Source: Cordylochernes scorpioides (lineage: Eukaryota > Arthropoda > Arachnida > Pseudoscorpiones > Chernetidae). Taken from it: a DNA stretch of 64,000 bases. The stretch is from the NCBI GenBank assembly GCA_030710605.1, contig CP092872.1, positions 97,970,874-98,034,873 of the forward strand. The letters run 5' to 3'. The translations under genes were made by a program, and so were the position numbers. Within the stretch, counting starts at the first letter, position 1. Each line of letters starts with the position of its first letter. Under the pieces are notes generated by a model, which worked only from the letters and a program-made list of their open reading frames with translations, was not told the DNA's origin and ran no database searches. Of the stretch, positions 54,599-64,000 are shown piece after piece.

Positions 54599-57500
54599 AT
54601 GGGCAAGGTAGGTTCTCAGCGTTGGACAGCTTCTTGGCCTCTCCTCGACTTTGTGTATCCTCTACGAATGTTTAATGGTTGACAATTCCTACTGAATACA
54701 CGATAATGGAATATACATTGAATATTGAATGTAAAACTTGTAAACTTCAATTTTATCTCGATATACTTGTAGCATGAAGTTATGGGAATATGGTATTCCT
54801 GTACCAGAAACTGGTATTTAGGAACATTCAGCCTCACCTCAACCTTCTGTACCGGACCGATAAACCAAAATACAATGTTCTAATGCATTTTCAATCAGAG
54901 ATAACTCTTTCTTTTGGTACATTATTCTCGATTTAAAAATTCTCAGACGAAATTAATCATTTTATTTCCTCTCTGCAGAATATTCACACAGTAAACGCTG
55001 TACTTCTCAACTAAATAGAGGAAACTGTATAGGAGCGAAACATTCTGATATTTTAGAGGTAGTTTTAAAATAATAAATATACTACATATATATATATTTA
55101 AAATATAAAAGAAATATCCTGACCACTCTCATGAACACTTTAGATGGAAGAGCGCCATCTAGTGGAACAAAAATCAACTAAACGTTTATTTAGGCTTCTC
55201 CTATGAAATTTTGTCAACTCATTTTCTTGATAAATCAAGAAGAGTCAACCACATGGCCCCTGCGCAAGGATGACACACGTTCGCGTTTAGAACTGTTGAC
55301 CAATGTCAGCGTGATGCAGATTGTATTTAAACGATCAAAAATTTGATCCAAGATGCTTCCTGAGAAATATTACTGATCATTTCTATTTTTCTTACTTTAT
55401 TCATATAAATCATATTTTTATATTGTGATGCTTCGTGATGCTTTCGTTAACTAAACAGAATGGAAAGATCGGTGGCTGGCCGTATAAACCGTCCGTTTCC
55501 GACAGCCATGAACCGGGATCCAAACCCGCATTGTACACTCTTTTTTTGTGAATAATTTGTTCATATTTTTCATTGTAAATAACATAAGGTAGGTTCCTCT
55601 TTTTAAGCGATACCTAATTAAGTTATTTTGTAACTGGATACAGAATGATTGGTAAATTGTTCATCGTGCTGCTCGGCAAATGTCAATTCATTTTAAGGAA
55701 AACCATCTGTAAACTCTAGTATTTCTCTAGAATGCCAATCTCCCCAGCCACCTTCCAACTTTCTTCAGGAAATATCAGGACAAAGTATATGTCAATAATA
55801 TTTGTTTCCAAATATGCCTCGTTAATTCGACACCCTATAATTCGACACTCTGGATAATTCAACCATGTTGTCATGTCCAAACCTATCAAATAACGAACGT
55901 TGATTCGATTAAATAATAATCCTCAAGGAAGATAGTTAACGACTGCTTTAACTATAAGTTAGCTACATGTCTATACTTATAGAAAGCATTCAAATTTTAA
56001 ACTTACAAGTGCAATAGCACCGTTTTGATACTTGCACTCACTGGTGGGGTTGGGATTTTACAATAATCGAGATATCAAAACAATTTTTCTTTCTGGAAAA
56101 AAAGCGCCCAATACGGGATTCGACCCCGTGTCTCGGCTGTAGAAATCGATGGTTCAGACCACTCGTCCACCGACCCACATAAACGAAGGCTATTATTTTA
56201 GGTTAAAAGGGATTTCTTTCAATACAACACCTAGGTGTAGAAGGTATACCTGTAGAAAAACGATCGAAATATTGTACAACTAGGTGTTGTATTGAATGAA
56301 ACGTTTTACCCTCAAGTAATATTGATTTCTCTATCTATTCTTCTTACACCCATCATCCATTCTTTCGCTAAAAGAATATTTAGTATTTTAATCTTTTCTT
56401 TGGCCTTCCTCTTCCCCTGGGACCTGTTCTCCATATTGAGATGTGACCATTATTTTCTAGATGGAATTAAGGAAGAACCTTTCCTTATATCGTGCAGCAT
56501 TGATGAAAACAGAGTACCATGTATCGACCAAGTATCACCTGAATCTCTTCCTCATAAATTTGCCAATAGTCTTTCTTGAAGTAATCCAAATTGAGTTTTG
56601 ACCATTAATTTCTAGATGGAATTAAGGAAGAACCTCTCCTTATATCGTGCGGCATTGATCAAGGTAGAGTGCCATGTATCAACCAAGTATCACCTGAATC
56701 TCTTCCTCAGAAATTTGCCAATAGTCTTTCTTGAAGCAATCTTTTATCTATGTTGAGTTTTGACCACATCAATTTCTAGATAGAATTAAAAGAAGAATTC
56801 TTATATCGTGCGGCTCGGCATTGATGAAGGCAGAGTGCTATCCATCAATATCACACCTAAACCTTCATAAATTTTCCAATAGTCCTTTTTTTAAGGAACC
56901 TATTCTCTATCTTGAAATTTGTCCAATAATTTCAGAGTTACTTGATCAAAGATGAGAACTCTTCTCTCGTGAAACTGAACGTTGCTGATGTCAATGTTAC
57001 ATCATCTGAAAGATATATACTGGATTTTCAGTTTCGAAATTTCCAAATAAGGCTGTATAGTATTGAAAATAAAGCCAACTATGTATGCACTCCGAGCTGG
57101 TAGCCTCGTCATCAGGCTACAGGCTCTACCTTAGTGAATTCCCAATGTAGTCGTTATCTTCTTTTTTATTCAAGATATTCTCGTCATCAACGCTCAGTTT
57201 CAAGCTCATGATATCTTTTCTATAATGTTTACCACTCTGATCTTTTATACTTTGTCTTTCCATGCACGGGTTAAGTATGGGATGTTGGCAGATGTTCCTG
57301 TTAGTCTTGAGCTGTGTGGCCGTGGGCGCGCTGGGCTATACCCAGGAGTACTCGGGCGGTGCCCCGGCCAAGGCCTACGTGGAGCACGTGCCGCAAGGGC
57401 AGTCGCAGGACAGCGGCAAACAGGACAGCTTCAGCGTCGGCCCTCAGAGCTACGGCGGCCGGGAGGCGTACGGCAGAGGGGTGACTCAGCCCCAGGCTAG

Positions 57501-58340
57501 AGCCAGGCCAGTGTACGGCGGACCGCAGCAAGCTTACGCACCGAAGCAGCAAACGTACGCCCCGAAACAACAAGGCTACGGACCTCAGCCCATCTACAAG
57601 GACGCCGTGGGTTACGCCGGGAAGGAGAGTGTGGACCGGGGCTCCAGGTCCGACTACCTCCTCTCCGCCGAAGAACGGCCCGACAGAGCTGAGAGGATGG
57701 AGCTCCAGGCAAGACAGGAGGCTCGGGAGGCTGCAGATACCCTGGACGTGAGTAGAGAGGAATCCTGGGACATTCTGTAAATTATAATGTACAGTTACTT
57801 TGTTCATAGGTTATATGTGCTCCTACGAATGTTCTTTTCATTTTATTTTTTTACGGTCATTGCTAAAATTGAAACTACAAATTCTCAATTCTCAAACTAA
57901 TAAGATACAGGGCATAAATCTTGACTTAACACTCTATCAACGGGGAATCTCGTATAATAAACCCCAACACCTGTTATATTCTAATAAAGTAATCCTGTAT
58001 AACCGAGCCACTTTGTCCCCAGCGGAGCCCGAAGCCGTTCAACTACGGGTTCGAGATCGAGGACGAGCAGGGCAACACCAACTTCAGGAAGGAGGACAGC
58101 GACGGCGGGCAGGGCGGAGTCCGAGGGGTCTACGGCTACAAGGACCCGTACGGCATCTACCGCGTGGTGGAGTACATCGCCAACACGGACGGCTTCAGGG
58201 CCGTCGTCAAGACCAACGAGCCGGGGACCGGCGACCAGGACCCCGCGGACGCCGCCGTCTTCGCTCAGCCGCAGGGGCCACCGGGCTACCGCAAGCTGAG
58301 CGGGCCCGTGGTGCCGGGGGAGTACCTCAGCAAGTACTAG
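54599..58340 (+). CDS. Cuticle gene D: RR cuticular protein (3 coding exons)
   Basis: Paralogue of gene C. Exons: 54599-54607 (MGK, donor GTAGGT), 57292-57747 (152 codons, acceptor ATGTTGGCAG, donor GTGAGT), 58023-58340 (acceptor TTTGTCCCCAG, stop TAG); introns phase 0; about 260 aa. The signal peptide spans exon 2 start (MFLLVLSCVAVGALG). Then DSFSVGPQSYGGREAYGRG, a short Gln/Tyr/Pro part (AYAPKQQ units, far fewer than C), SRSDYLLSAEERPDRAERME, and the RR domain with KTNEPGTGDQDPADA, ending GEYLSKY. The in-frame ATG at the start of exon 2 could also act as start if exon 1 is wrong. Intron 1 (2.7 kb) holds a SINE and a three-copy tandem repeat. Secreted chitin-binding cuticle component. Confidence 0.85.
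55475..55550 (+). repeat. tRNA-like SINE fragment
   Basis: GGTGGCTGGCCGTATAAACC.. CCGACAGCCATGAACCGGGA TCCAAACCC resembles a tRNA-derived head and is near-inverse to 12898-12970. Confidence 0.45.
55912..56178 (-). mobile_element. tRNA-derived SINE, copy 4, in intron 1 of gene D
   Basis: On minus: TGGGTCGGTGGACGAGTGGT (A-box region), B box CGGGGTCGAATCCCG, then the family body (CACTGGTGGGGTTGGGATTT on plus). Confidence 0.8.
56445..56905. repeat. Three-copy ~155-165-bp tandem repeat in intron 1 of gene D
   Basis: TTCTAGATGGAATTAAGGAA recurs near 56455 and 56610 and, diverged, near 56774. Each unit continues TTATATCGTGC..GCATTGAT and ends CAATAGTC.. (shown with gaps). Confidence 0.85.
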
Positions 58341-59139
58341 GTCAGGAAGTATAGTACTCTCTCTCTCTCCTTGCTATGTTCAATTTACCATTAATCAAGT
58401 AAATCACTAATAAGCTCATTTATTTTATATACAACAGCATCGTTTTGACGCATAATCAATGGGAGTGGGGCCTCTCATGGTACATGAATATCATCCTTCC
58501 GAAACTCTATGTTGTATTCTTGCCTGAAAATCTTCCCTTGCCAACTCACCAGCTCGAACACCTGTTTGGTAAATTCGACCGTTTTCATAAACCCCTTTAA
58601 TAGAATGTTATGAAAGCAAAGCCACCCCTGTACTGATGAGGACCAAAGCCTGAAACCATGGTATACAGGTTGTTGGATTTTGTCTGAAATTTCCAATACT
58701 GGTATTGTGGCTCATTCTTAATCCCTCCTTGTCTTTTGCTAGTTTGATGGACAAGTGCATAGTTCTGGTGTATGATAAAAAGGAGAGGTTACTCTCATGG
58801 TACATACAGACAGATATCTAGAAAAAGAGAGATCGCTTCTCCCATCCAAATATATACACAAAAATGAAGTGACATTTCTCGTCGGTTTCTGAAAACTGTC
58901 ACATATTCAAGTCAGTGGCACAAATCTAACTTTGACAATTTCTGAACGCCGACTTGGAGACCATATTTCAGGTTAATGACCCTCGTCAGTCCTGGGATGG
59001 CCCTGACTTCTTGACATTGCGAGGGATTCGTGGAATATCCATAATTTGTAAAAGAGGTGTTTATATCATTATAATGGTAGGGCAGTTGTATATTGTTTCA
59101 TTTTAAAAGAAACATACGAGTAGACAATTGAAGTAAATA
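58341..59139. other. 3' flank of gene D, no further gene recognised
   Basis: No canonical AATAAA close to the stop. A minus-strand frame at 58475-58696 looks moderately protein-like but matches no family I know. Confidence 0.4.
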
Positions 59140-59665
59140 TGTCTTTTTTTATATTGTTAGAAGTCCTATGTTTTTTTACGATTGTTAGAACTCCTATACT
59201 TTTTTTAATTGTTAGAATTCCTATGTCTTTTTTTTACGATTGTTAGGAGTCCTATATGTCTTTTTTTTTTTCATTGTTAGAAGTCCTATGTCTTTTACCA
59301 TTGTTAGAAATCCTATACTATTTTTCAATTGAAATACCTATGCCTCTTTTTTCTATTGTTAAAAGTCAATGCCTTTTTACAATGTTAGAATTCCTATGTC
59401 TTTTTTATCATTGTTAGGAGTCCTATGTCTTTTTTTCCTTGTTAGAATTCCTATATGTCTTTTTTTATCATTGTTATAAATTCCTATGTCTTTTTTACTT
59501 TTGTTAAAAGTCAATACCTTTTTTCCATTGTTAGAATTCCTATGTCTTTTTTCCCATTGTTAGAAGTTCTATGTATTTTATATTGTTAGGAATCCTATTT
59601 TTTCCCATTGATAGAAGTCCTATGTCTTTCTTTCTCCCTATTGTTAGAAGTTTATAGTTATTTTA
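59140..59665. repeat. ~28-30-bp minisatellite
   Basis: About 16 units of ATTGTTAGAAGTCCTATGTC followed by a T run of variable length. Confidence 0.9.
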
Positions 59666-59865
59666 AAGTTACTGTATTGATTCATACAGAGTTATAATAT
59701 TGAGAAAATCATCTCTCTGATATAAAGATAAAGAAATAGACTTTCATATTTCAAATGATCTTTTTTTATCAAAGAATTGAAACGAAACGCGAAATTTCAA
59801 CATTTATAGAAGAAAATAAGTAAATTGTATTGTTTTTATCACATGATTATTCAGGCCTTATGTAT

Positions 59866-60088
59866 ACACTTATGGACAAAACTTAAGGACGTTGAAAATA
59901 TTTTATATTGTATATTGTCTGTTTATTATTTTATTTTTCAAGGAGACAGAGGTAATTTTGTTCACACTTGGTTATTTCGTGTTTCTTCAATAAGATCACT
60001 GTGTATCAAATATCTTTCAGAGTTATTGTCTGAATCCCGATATACATTCTAAAAGGTACAACTTCCTTAAGTTTTGTCCATGAGTGTA
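59866..60088 (-). mobile_element. 118-bp monomer element, copy with one monomer
   Basis: TACACTTATGGACAAAACTT at the left, CTTAAGTTTTGTCCATGAGT at the right; the monomer is in inverse orientation. Confidence 0.85.
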
Positions 60089-60779
60089 TATCACAAATAT
60101 AATACTTATATTCAAGAATATTATATATTATATATTTACATATTATTAGGAAATATATTCTTAGTTTTTAATATTCCATTCAATATATACATATTAGGGA
60201 AAAAACTAACATGCTTTTTATGTTTCAGGAGCCTTTCCTCCCAGCATATTGTGTAAATTTATATATAAAAAACAACCTTTGTGGATGAGAAAATGTAAAT
60301 TTGTAGAAAATGTAATTAATAAATATCCTCTTCTACCCCCTCAATTCTCTCTTCTCTCAACCAATTAAATACGCGAATGTGAATTCCAATCCTATATGCA
60401 AATATATGAGTGTGCAAGAGGTTTTCCATTCATTTGAAGTGCAGAAAACTGAATTTTATGTTCTCTTTTAATAGAATTCGGTATTTAAGAGACTTTTTAC
60501 TATTTTTCATATAGAATTCAGTTAATTGAAATAAGAATTTAAATCCACAATGCTATCAACGAAAGTGTATACATGGATTGAAATCATTCGTAGTTGTGGC
60601 TATAGCAGCTATAATAATAATGATGAAAACCCCATAAACACACCGCGCTAAAGATTTTTCACATTTTATTTACACATTTAATAAAATTTTGATATATTTT
60701 TTTGGCTTATAACAAAATATATTTTAGATCATTTATATTGAATATGTCACACATCAGCTTTCGAGAAATAGCGATCTCT

Positions 60780-61295
60780 ATATGGAAGCCTGTGTCCCGG
60801 GTGAGAGAAGTCCGATGGAAGCCTGTGTTCCGTGTGAGAGAATACCGATGGAAGCCTGTGTCCCATGTGAGAGAAGACCGATGGAAGCCTGTGTCCCGTG
60901 TGAGAGATGACCGATGGAAGCCTGTGTCCCATGTGAGAGAAGTCCGATGGAAGCCTGTGTCCCGTGTGAGAGAAGACCGATGGAAGCCTGTGTCCCATGT
61001 GAGAGAAGTCCGATGGAAGCCTGTGTCCCATGTGAGAGAATACAAATGGAAGCCTGTGTCCCATGTAAGAGAATAGAAATGGGAGCCTGTGTCCCGTGTG
61101 AAAGAAAATCTCGATGGAAGCCTGTGTGAGAGAAGACCGATGGAAGCCTGTGTGAGAGAAGACCGATGGAAGCCTGTGTGAGAGAAGACCGATGGAAGCC
61201 TGTGTGAGAGAGGACGGATGGAAGCCTGTGTGAGAGAAGATCGATGGAAGCCTGTGTGAGAGAAGACCGATAGAAGCCTGTGTGGGAGAAGAGAA
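60780..61295. repeat. 33-bp / 26-bp minisatellite
   Basis: Units of 33 bp (GATGGAAGCCTGTGTCCCGT, GTGAGAGAAGACC) up to about 61125. After that units of 26 bp lacking TCCCGTG (GATGGAAGCCTGTGTGAGAG..) continue to the end. Long repetitive frames on both strands come from the absence of stops in the unit. Confidence 0.95.
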
Positions 61296-63904
61296 AGTTC
61301 CCAGAAGGATGGGGCAAGTCGCGGAAGCCCAATTACAGCCTTCGCCACCTGCGGGGAGGAAGTCATTCCTCGCCTCGCGCGACACAAAAAATGCAAAGCG
61401 ACAATTTATTGATTCTTCCGGGTCATTTGAATCGAATGGCTCCTTAACTTCGCTCCGGTTTCTTTCTTGGCGTCAAGACGCTGTTGGATACTTATTGGGA
61501 TGAGCCTATTGTATCACACTAGTTTGTTTTTATATCAGCCACCTCACTCGCATTCTAGGATCCAATTCGACTCATATAAAAATGAATTTTCCAGCAATCA
61601 GAAAGGAACCTTGAATTTTGTTGAATTTACTAATTCTTTGAGTCGTTACAATTTTCACAGGCTGAAGGTGATGTTTCACCCTAAATGGACCTATTATTCC
61701 TCTTGATACAAACGTTAGTCTTTCAAACCGACGTTACATACCACAAATGTTTCCTTTTCCCGAATTTATCTTCAACCTTAGTTTGGTTAATGTTCTCAGT
61801 AGCTGTTATAGAAAGGTATAATTTCATATTTAATCTTTTGGAATTCCAAAGTTGAATAAATATTCTAATTATATATGATTATATATAATATATACATCAT
61901 TACCCACACCATATCTTTATTAAAAATTGAAAAAAAAACTACAAATAAATAATTTAATAAAATTTCAAAAGTGTAATGCCACATTAATGTTGAAATATCA
62001 GAGAGAACTCTGCAGTTTGTGATCCGAGAGAAGACATCCAGAAAATTGGAAACAACAAACCAAGACTGGTGAATATTCCCAAACATTTAGAAACCTGCAA
62101 AGTTTGGTGAAAGGAATACCGAAATCTAGAGAATTCCAGGGAGTGCGAAGTTCGGCAGAAAGAATGTCGACATTGCCTTATCAAGGCAGAGCCGAGGGGC
62201 AAGGCGGGGTCATGTCACCACAGATTCCTTTTTTTTTCCTCCAACACAGTATTGCCAATCTCATTAAATCCACACTCTCTCTTATTTATAGTGTTCACTA
62301 TATCACTGACGTATTTGCATATTTCCATTATTTCAGACGCCTTTTACCTTTGATTTATAGATTCTTTAAGAAATATGCATCTCATGACTGTGCAGCTGAA
62401 CCTTGTTGATGGCTCAAGAAAGGATATTTTGGCGGATATTCCTGGATTAAAATTACAATTATTTTATTTCCAAAGCGCTATATCCCGCAAGGGATACTTG
62501 CGCCAAACAAGGAGAAAAGTTTATTTACATGAGTTATTTACATTATTCAACGAATAAAAACATTAGAGATCCAGATTTTGTAGAAATTTTAGAATGTATT
62601 TACAAAATGAATTGAACTTTAGATATGATTCCTGGATGAAAAGATAAAAGAGTTGTTAATATTTGTTCTGATCGATGACGGAATCCATCAGAACCATTGA
62701 TTTGCATAATCAGAAGATTAAATTTTATTAATTTCACCACCTAATCTAGAGCATTTGTCCCATGTTGAAATATCAATTTAATGCTTCAAAAATTAGATTA
62801 AATTCTATAATAAAATTTCTATATTAAAACACACATATATTTAAATATATATTTCTATAAACTTTCGTGATTCCCATATTTCGCCACAAATTACTCTCCC
62901 GTTATATATCCCCTTCTCTATTCCATTTTTGGGTCTTGATTTAATTTGCAAGAGCGACGTCCGCTGTAGACAGGTACAGATCAAAATTAACAAATCCTAC
63001 ATGCCTTCTATATTGAAAATGTTCACATATTGCTATTAAACACAACATATCTTCTGAAGTAAATGAATAATTGACAATAGTTTAACACGCACATATATGG
63101 TACTATAGAATTCGAATCTATTTATCGTTAATAGAAGAAAAAAGTTGTTTTGTTTCAATAAAAGATGGCGCGCTAAAATAGTTTCAAATTGAAAGTATAG
63201 ATGGCGCGCATTACGTCACTATCCAGACAAGAAATAAAATGACCCCTCTTATAAAACTCAATTGCATATTGCCGAACTTATATTCTTCAAAAATTAAATG
63301 ATCCTTGTTTGCACATAACAGTATTATGGTTTCTTAGTAATTTGACTCTTATTGGACATTTGGCAAAGAGGCAATCTTTCTCACCTCCTTCTTGCAATTT
63401 GGATAATATCTTTCATCGCGTGCGCGTTCAGAAAGCCGTGTATACAGACAGTTCTTCCGACTCTTTACATATCCTGACGGTTTTATTTGCATAAGTATGG
63501 ACATTAGGCTGTCCCTCGTGTTTGTGCCGGCGGACTAGATAGTTCCACCATCGCGAGCGAGATATGATCTGCCTACACCACGATTGTTTCCCCACTCCGA
63601 TAATGAGGCAGTTTCTCAAGATCCCATTGTACTCACCTCAGGCGACGTTTTCAATTACCACATATCTCCGTTTAGAAGGAAATGCCATCATTCGGAATAC
63701 GGCTCTTATAAACTTTCTTACAATTGACTTTGTTTCCGGTTCCCGTGATCAAAATGAGAAATTTACATCATAGAAAGTCCTGGTTGAGAACTCACTTTAA
63801 AAAGAGCTATACCAGTTTTGAGAGGTTGGTTATTTTCAAAGTTTTGCTTCTCCGTTAGCCTCCAGCGCTGGCATTCCCCATACTTTGCTGTTATAAATCA
63901 ACTA
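61296..63904. other. Spacer, no recognised gene
   Basis: A GC-richer 61300-61390 borders the minisatellite. 63165-63215 has a direct repeat (ATAGATGGCGCGC and AAGATGGCGCGC). Nothing else recognised on either strand. Confidence 0.45.
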
Positions 63905-64000
63905 ACTCCCACTTTGCCGGTCCGAAGTCCGGATGAAAAAGGAGGAGGGGGAGCAGTAACAAGCTTTCTAAAAAACCTGGGCTCAGCTGGCCCGGCTGAT
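63905..64000 (+). mobile_element. Retroposon copy 3 (cut by window end)
   Basis: ACTCCCACTTTGCCGGTCCG onward matches the first 96 bp of the copies at 11827 and 45342; continues beyond the window. Confidence 0.8.

Noticed and set aside
56292..56579. 95-residue plus-strand frame
   Set aside because: Runs into the three-copy tandem repeat in intron 1 of gene D; no homology.
57748..57780. C-terminus VSREESWDIL* of the gene D exon 2 frame (and the same in gene C)
   Set aside because: It starts with a consensus GTGAGT donor, and the RR exon follows a good acceptor in the same phase; it is intron.
60707..61396. Minus-strand frames of 184-229 residues with HTGFHRSSL-type repeats
   Set aside because: Translation of a minisatellite without stops; same effect on the plus strand.

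Overview
This is AT-rich nuclear DNA from an arthropod, most likely a chelicerate (spider, scorpion, tick or horseshoe-crab type). The coding sequences recognised as host genes are four cuticular proteins with the Rebers-Riddiford (RR) chitin-binding domain. All four carry the TNEPGT..QDPA extension after the domain, which from family knowledge is typical of chelicerate cuticle proteins. Everything else is mobile elements, tandem arrays and unassigned AT-rich spacer. The species call is inference.

The four genes form two pairs. Pair 1 is the histidine-rich genes A (+, 1409-6605) and B (-, 19978-17441), which converge on each other. Pair 2 is the Gln/Tyr-rich genes C (-, 45768-42941) and D (+, 54599-58340), which diverge from each other. 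All four can be read with one architecture: a TATA box, then 39-48 nt later an ATG in a tiny first coding exon of 9-12 nt, a long first intron, a second exon with the rest of the signal peptide, a second intron, and a last exon with the RR domain. Both introns are phase 0 in every gene. A and B share the promoter element GGTACCAAGG exactly 33 nt upstream of TATATAA. C and D share 3' exon sequence and also intron 2.

Layout: 1-1110, 30/32-bp array; 1335-6784, gene A with a 36-bp array in intron 1 and a pogo-type MITE in intron 2; 6867-7337, probable solo LTR; 7509-8151, TIR-bounded 118-bp monomer array; 8.2-13.0 kb, AT-rich repeats and a retroposon with 14-bp target duplication; 13436-16003, Tc1 transposon broken by a 1.1-kb palindromic foldback element; 17249-20056, gene B; 20.09-26.14 kb, 119-bp satellite ending in a 100-N assembly gap; 27345-27858, probable solo LTR; 30933-36128, nearly intact Ty3/Gypsy-like LTR retrotransposon with almost identical LTRs; 36.2-42.5 kb, SINEs, MITEs and simple arrays; 42.5-45.8 kb, gene C; 46674-47024, solo LTR of the same retrotransposon family; 47.4-54.3 kb, more 118-bp elements, an A/C-rich array, a dead mariner and a SINE; 54.55-58.34 kb, gene D; 59.1-64.0 kb, two minisatellites, repeats and unassigned DNA.

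The cuticle genes would work together only in the sense that their products are secreted and bind chitin in the exoskeleton. The His-rich tail of A, and weakly of B, suggests metal binding or cross-linking in hardened cuticle. No prokaryotic gene, CRISPR array or operon is present.
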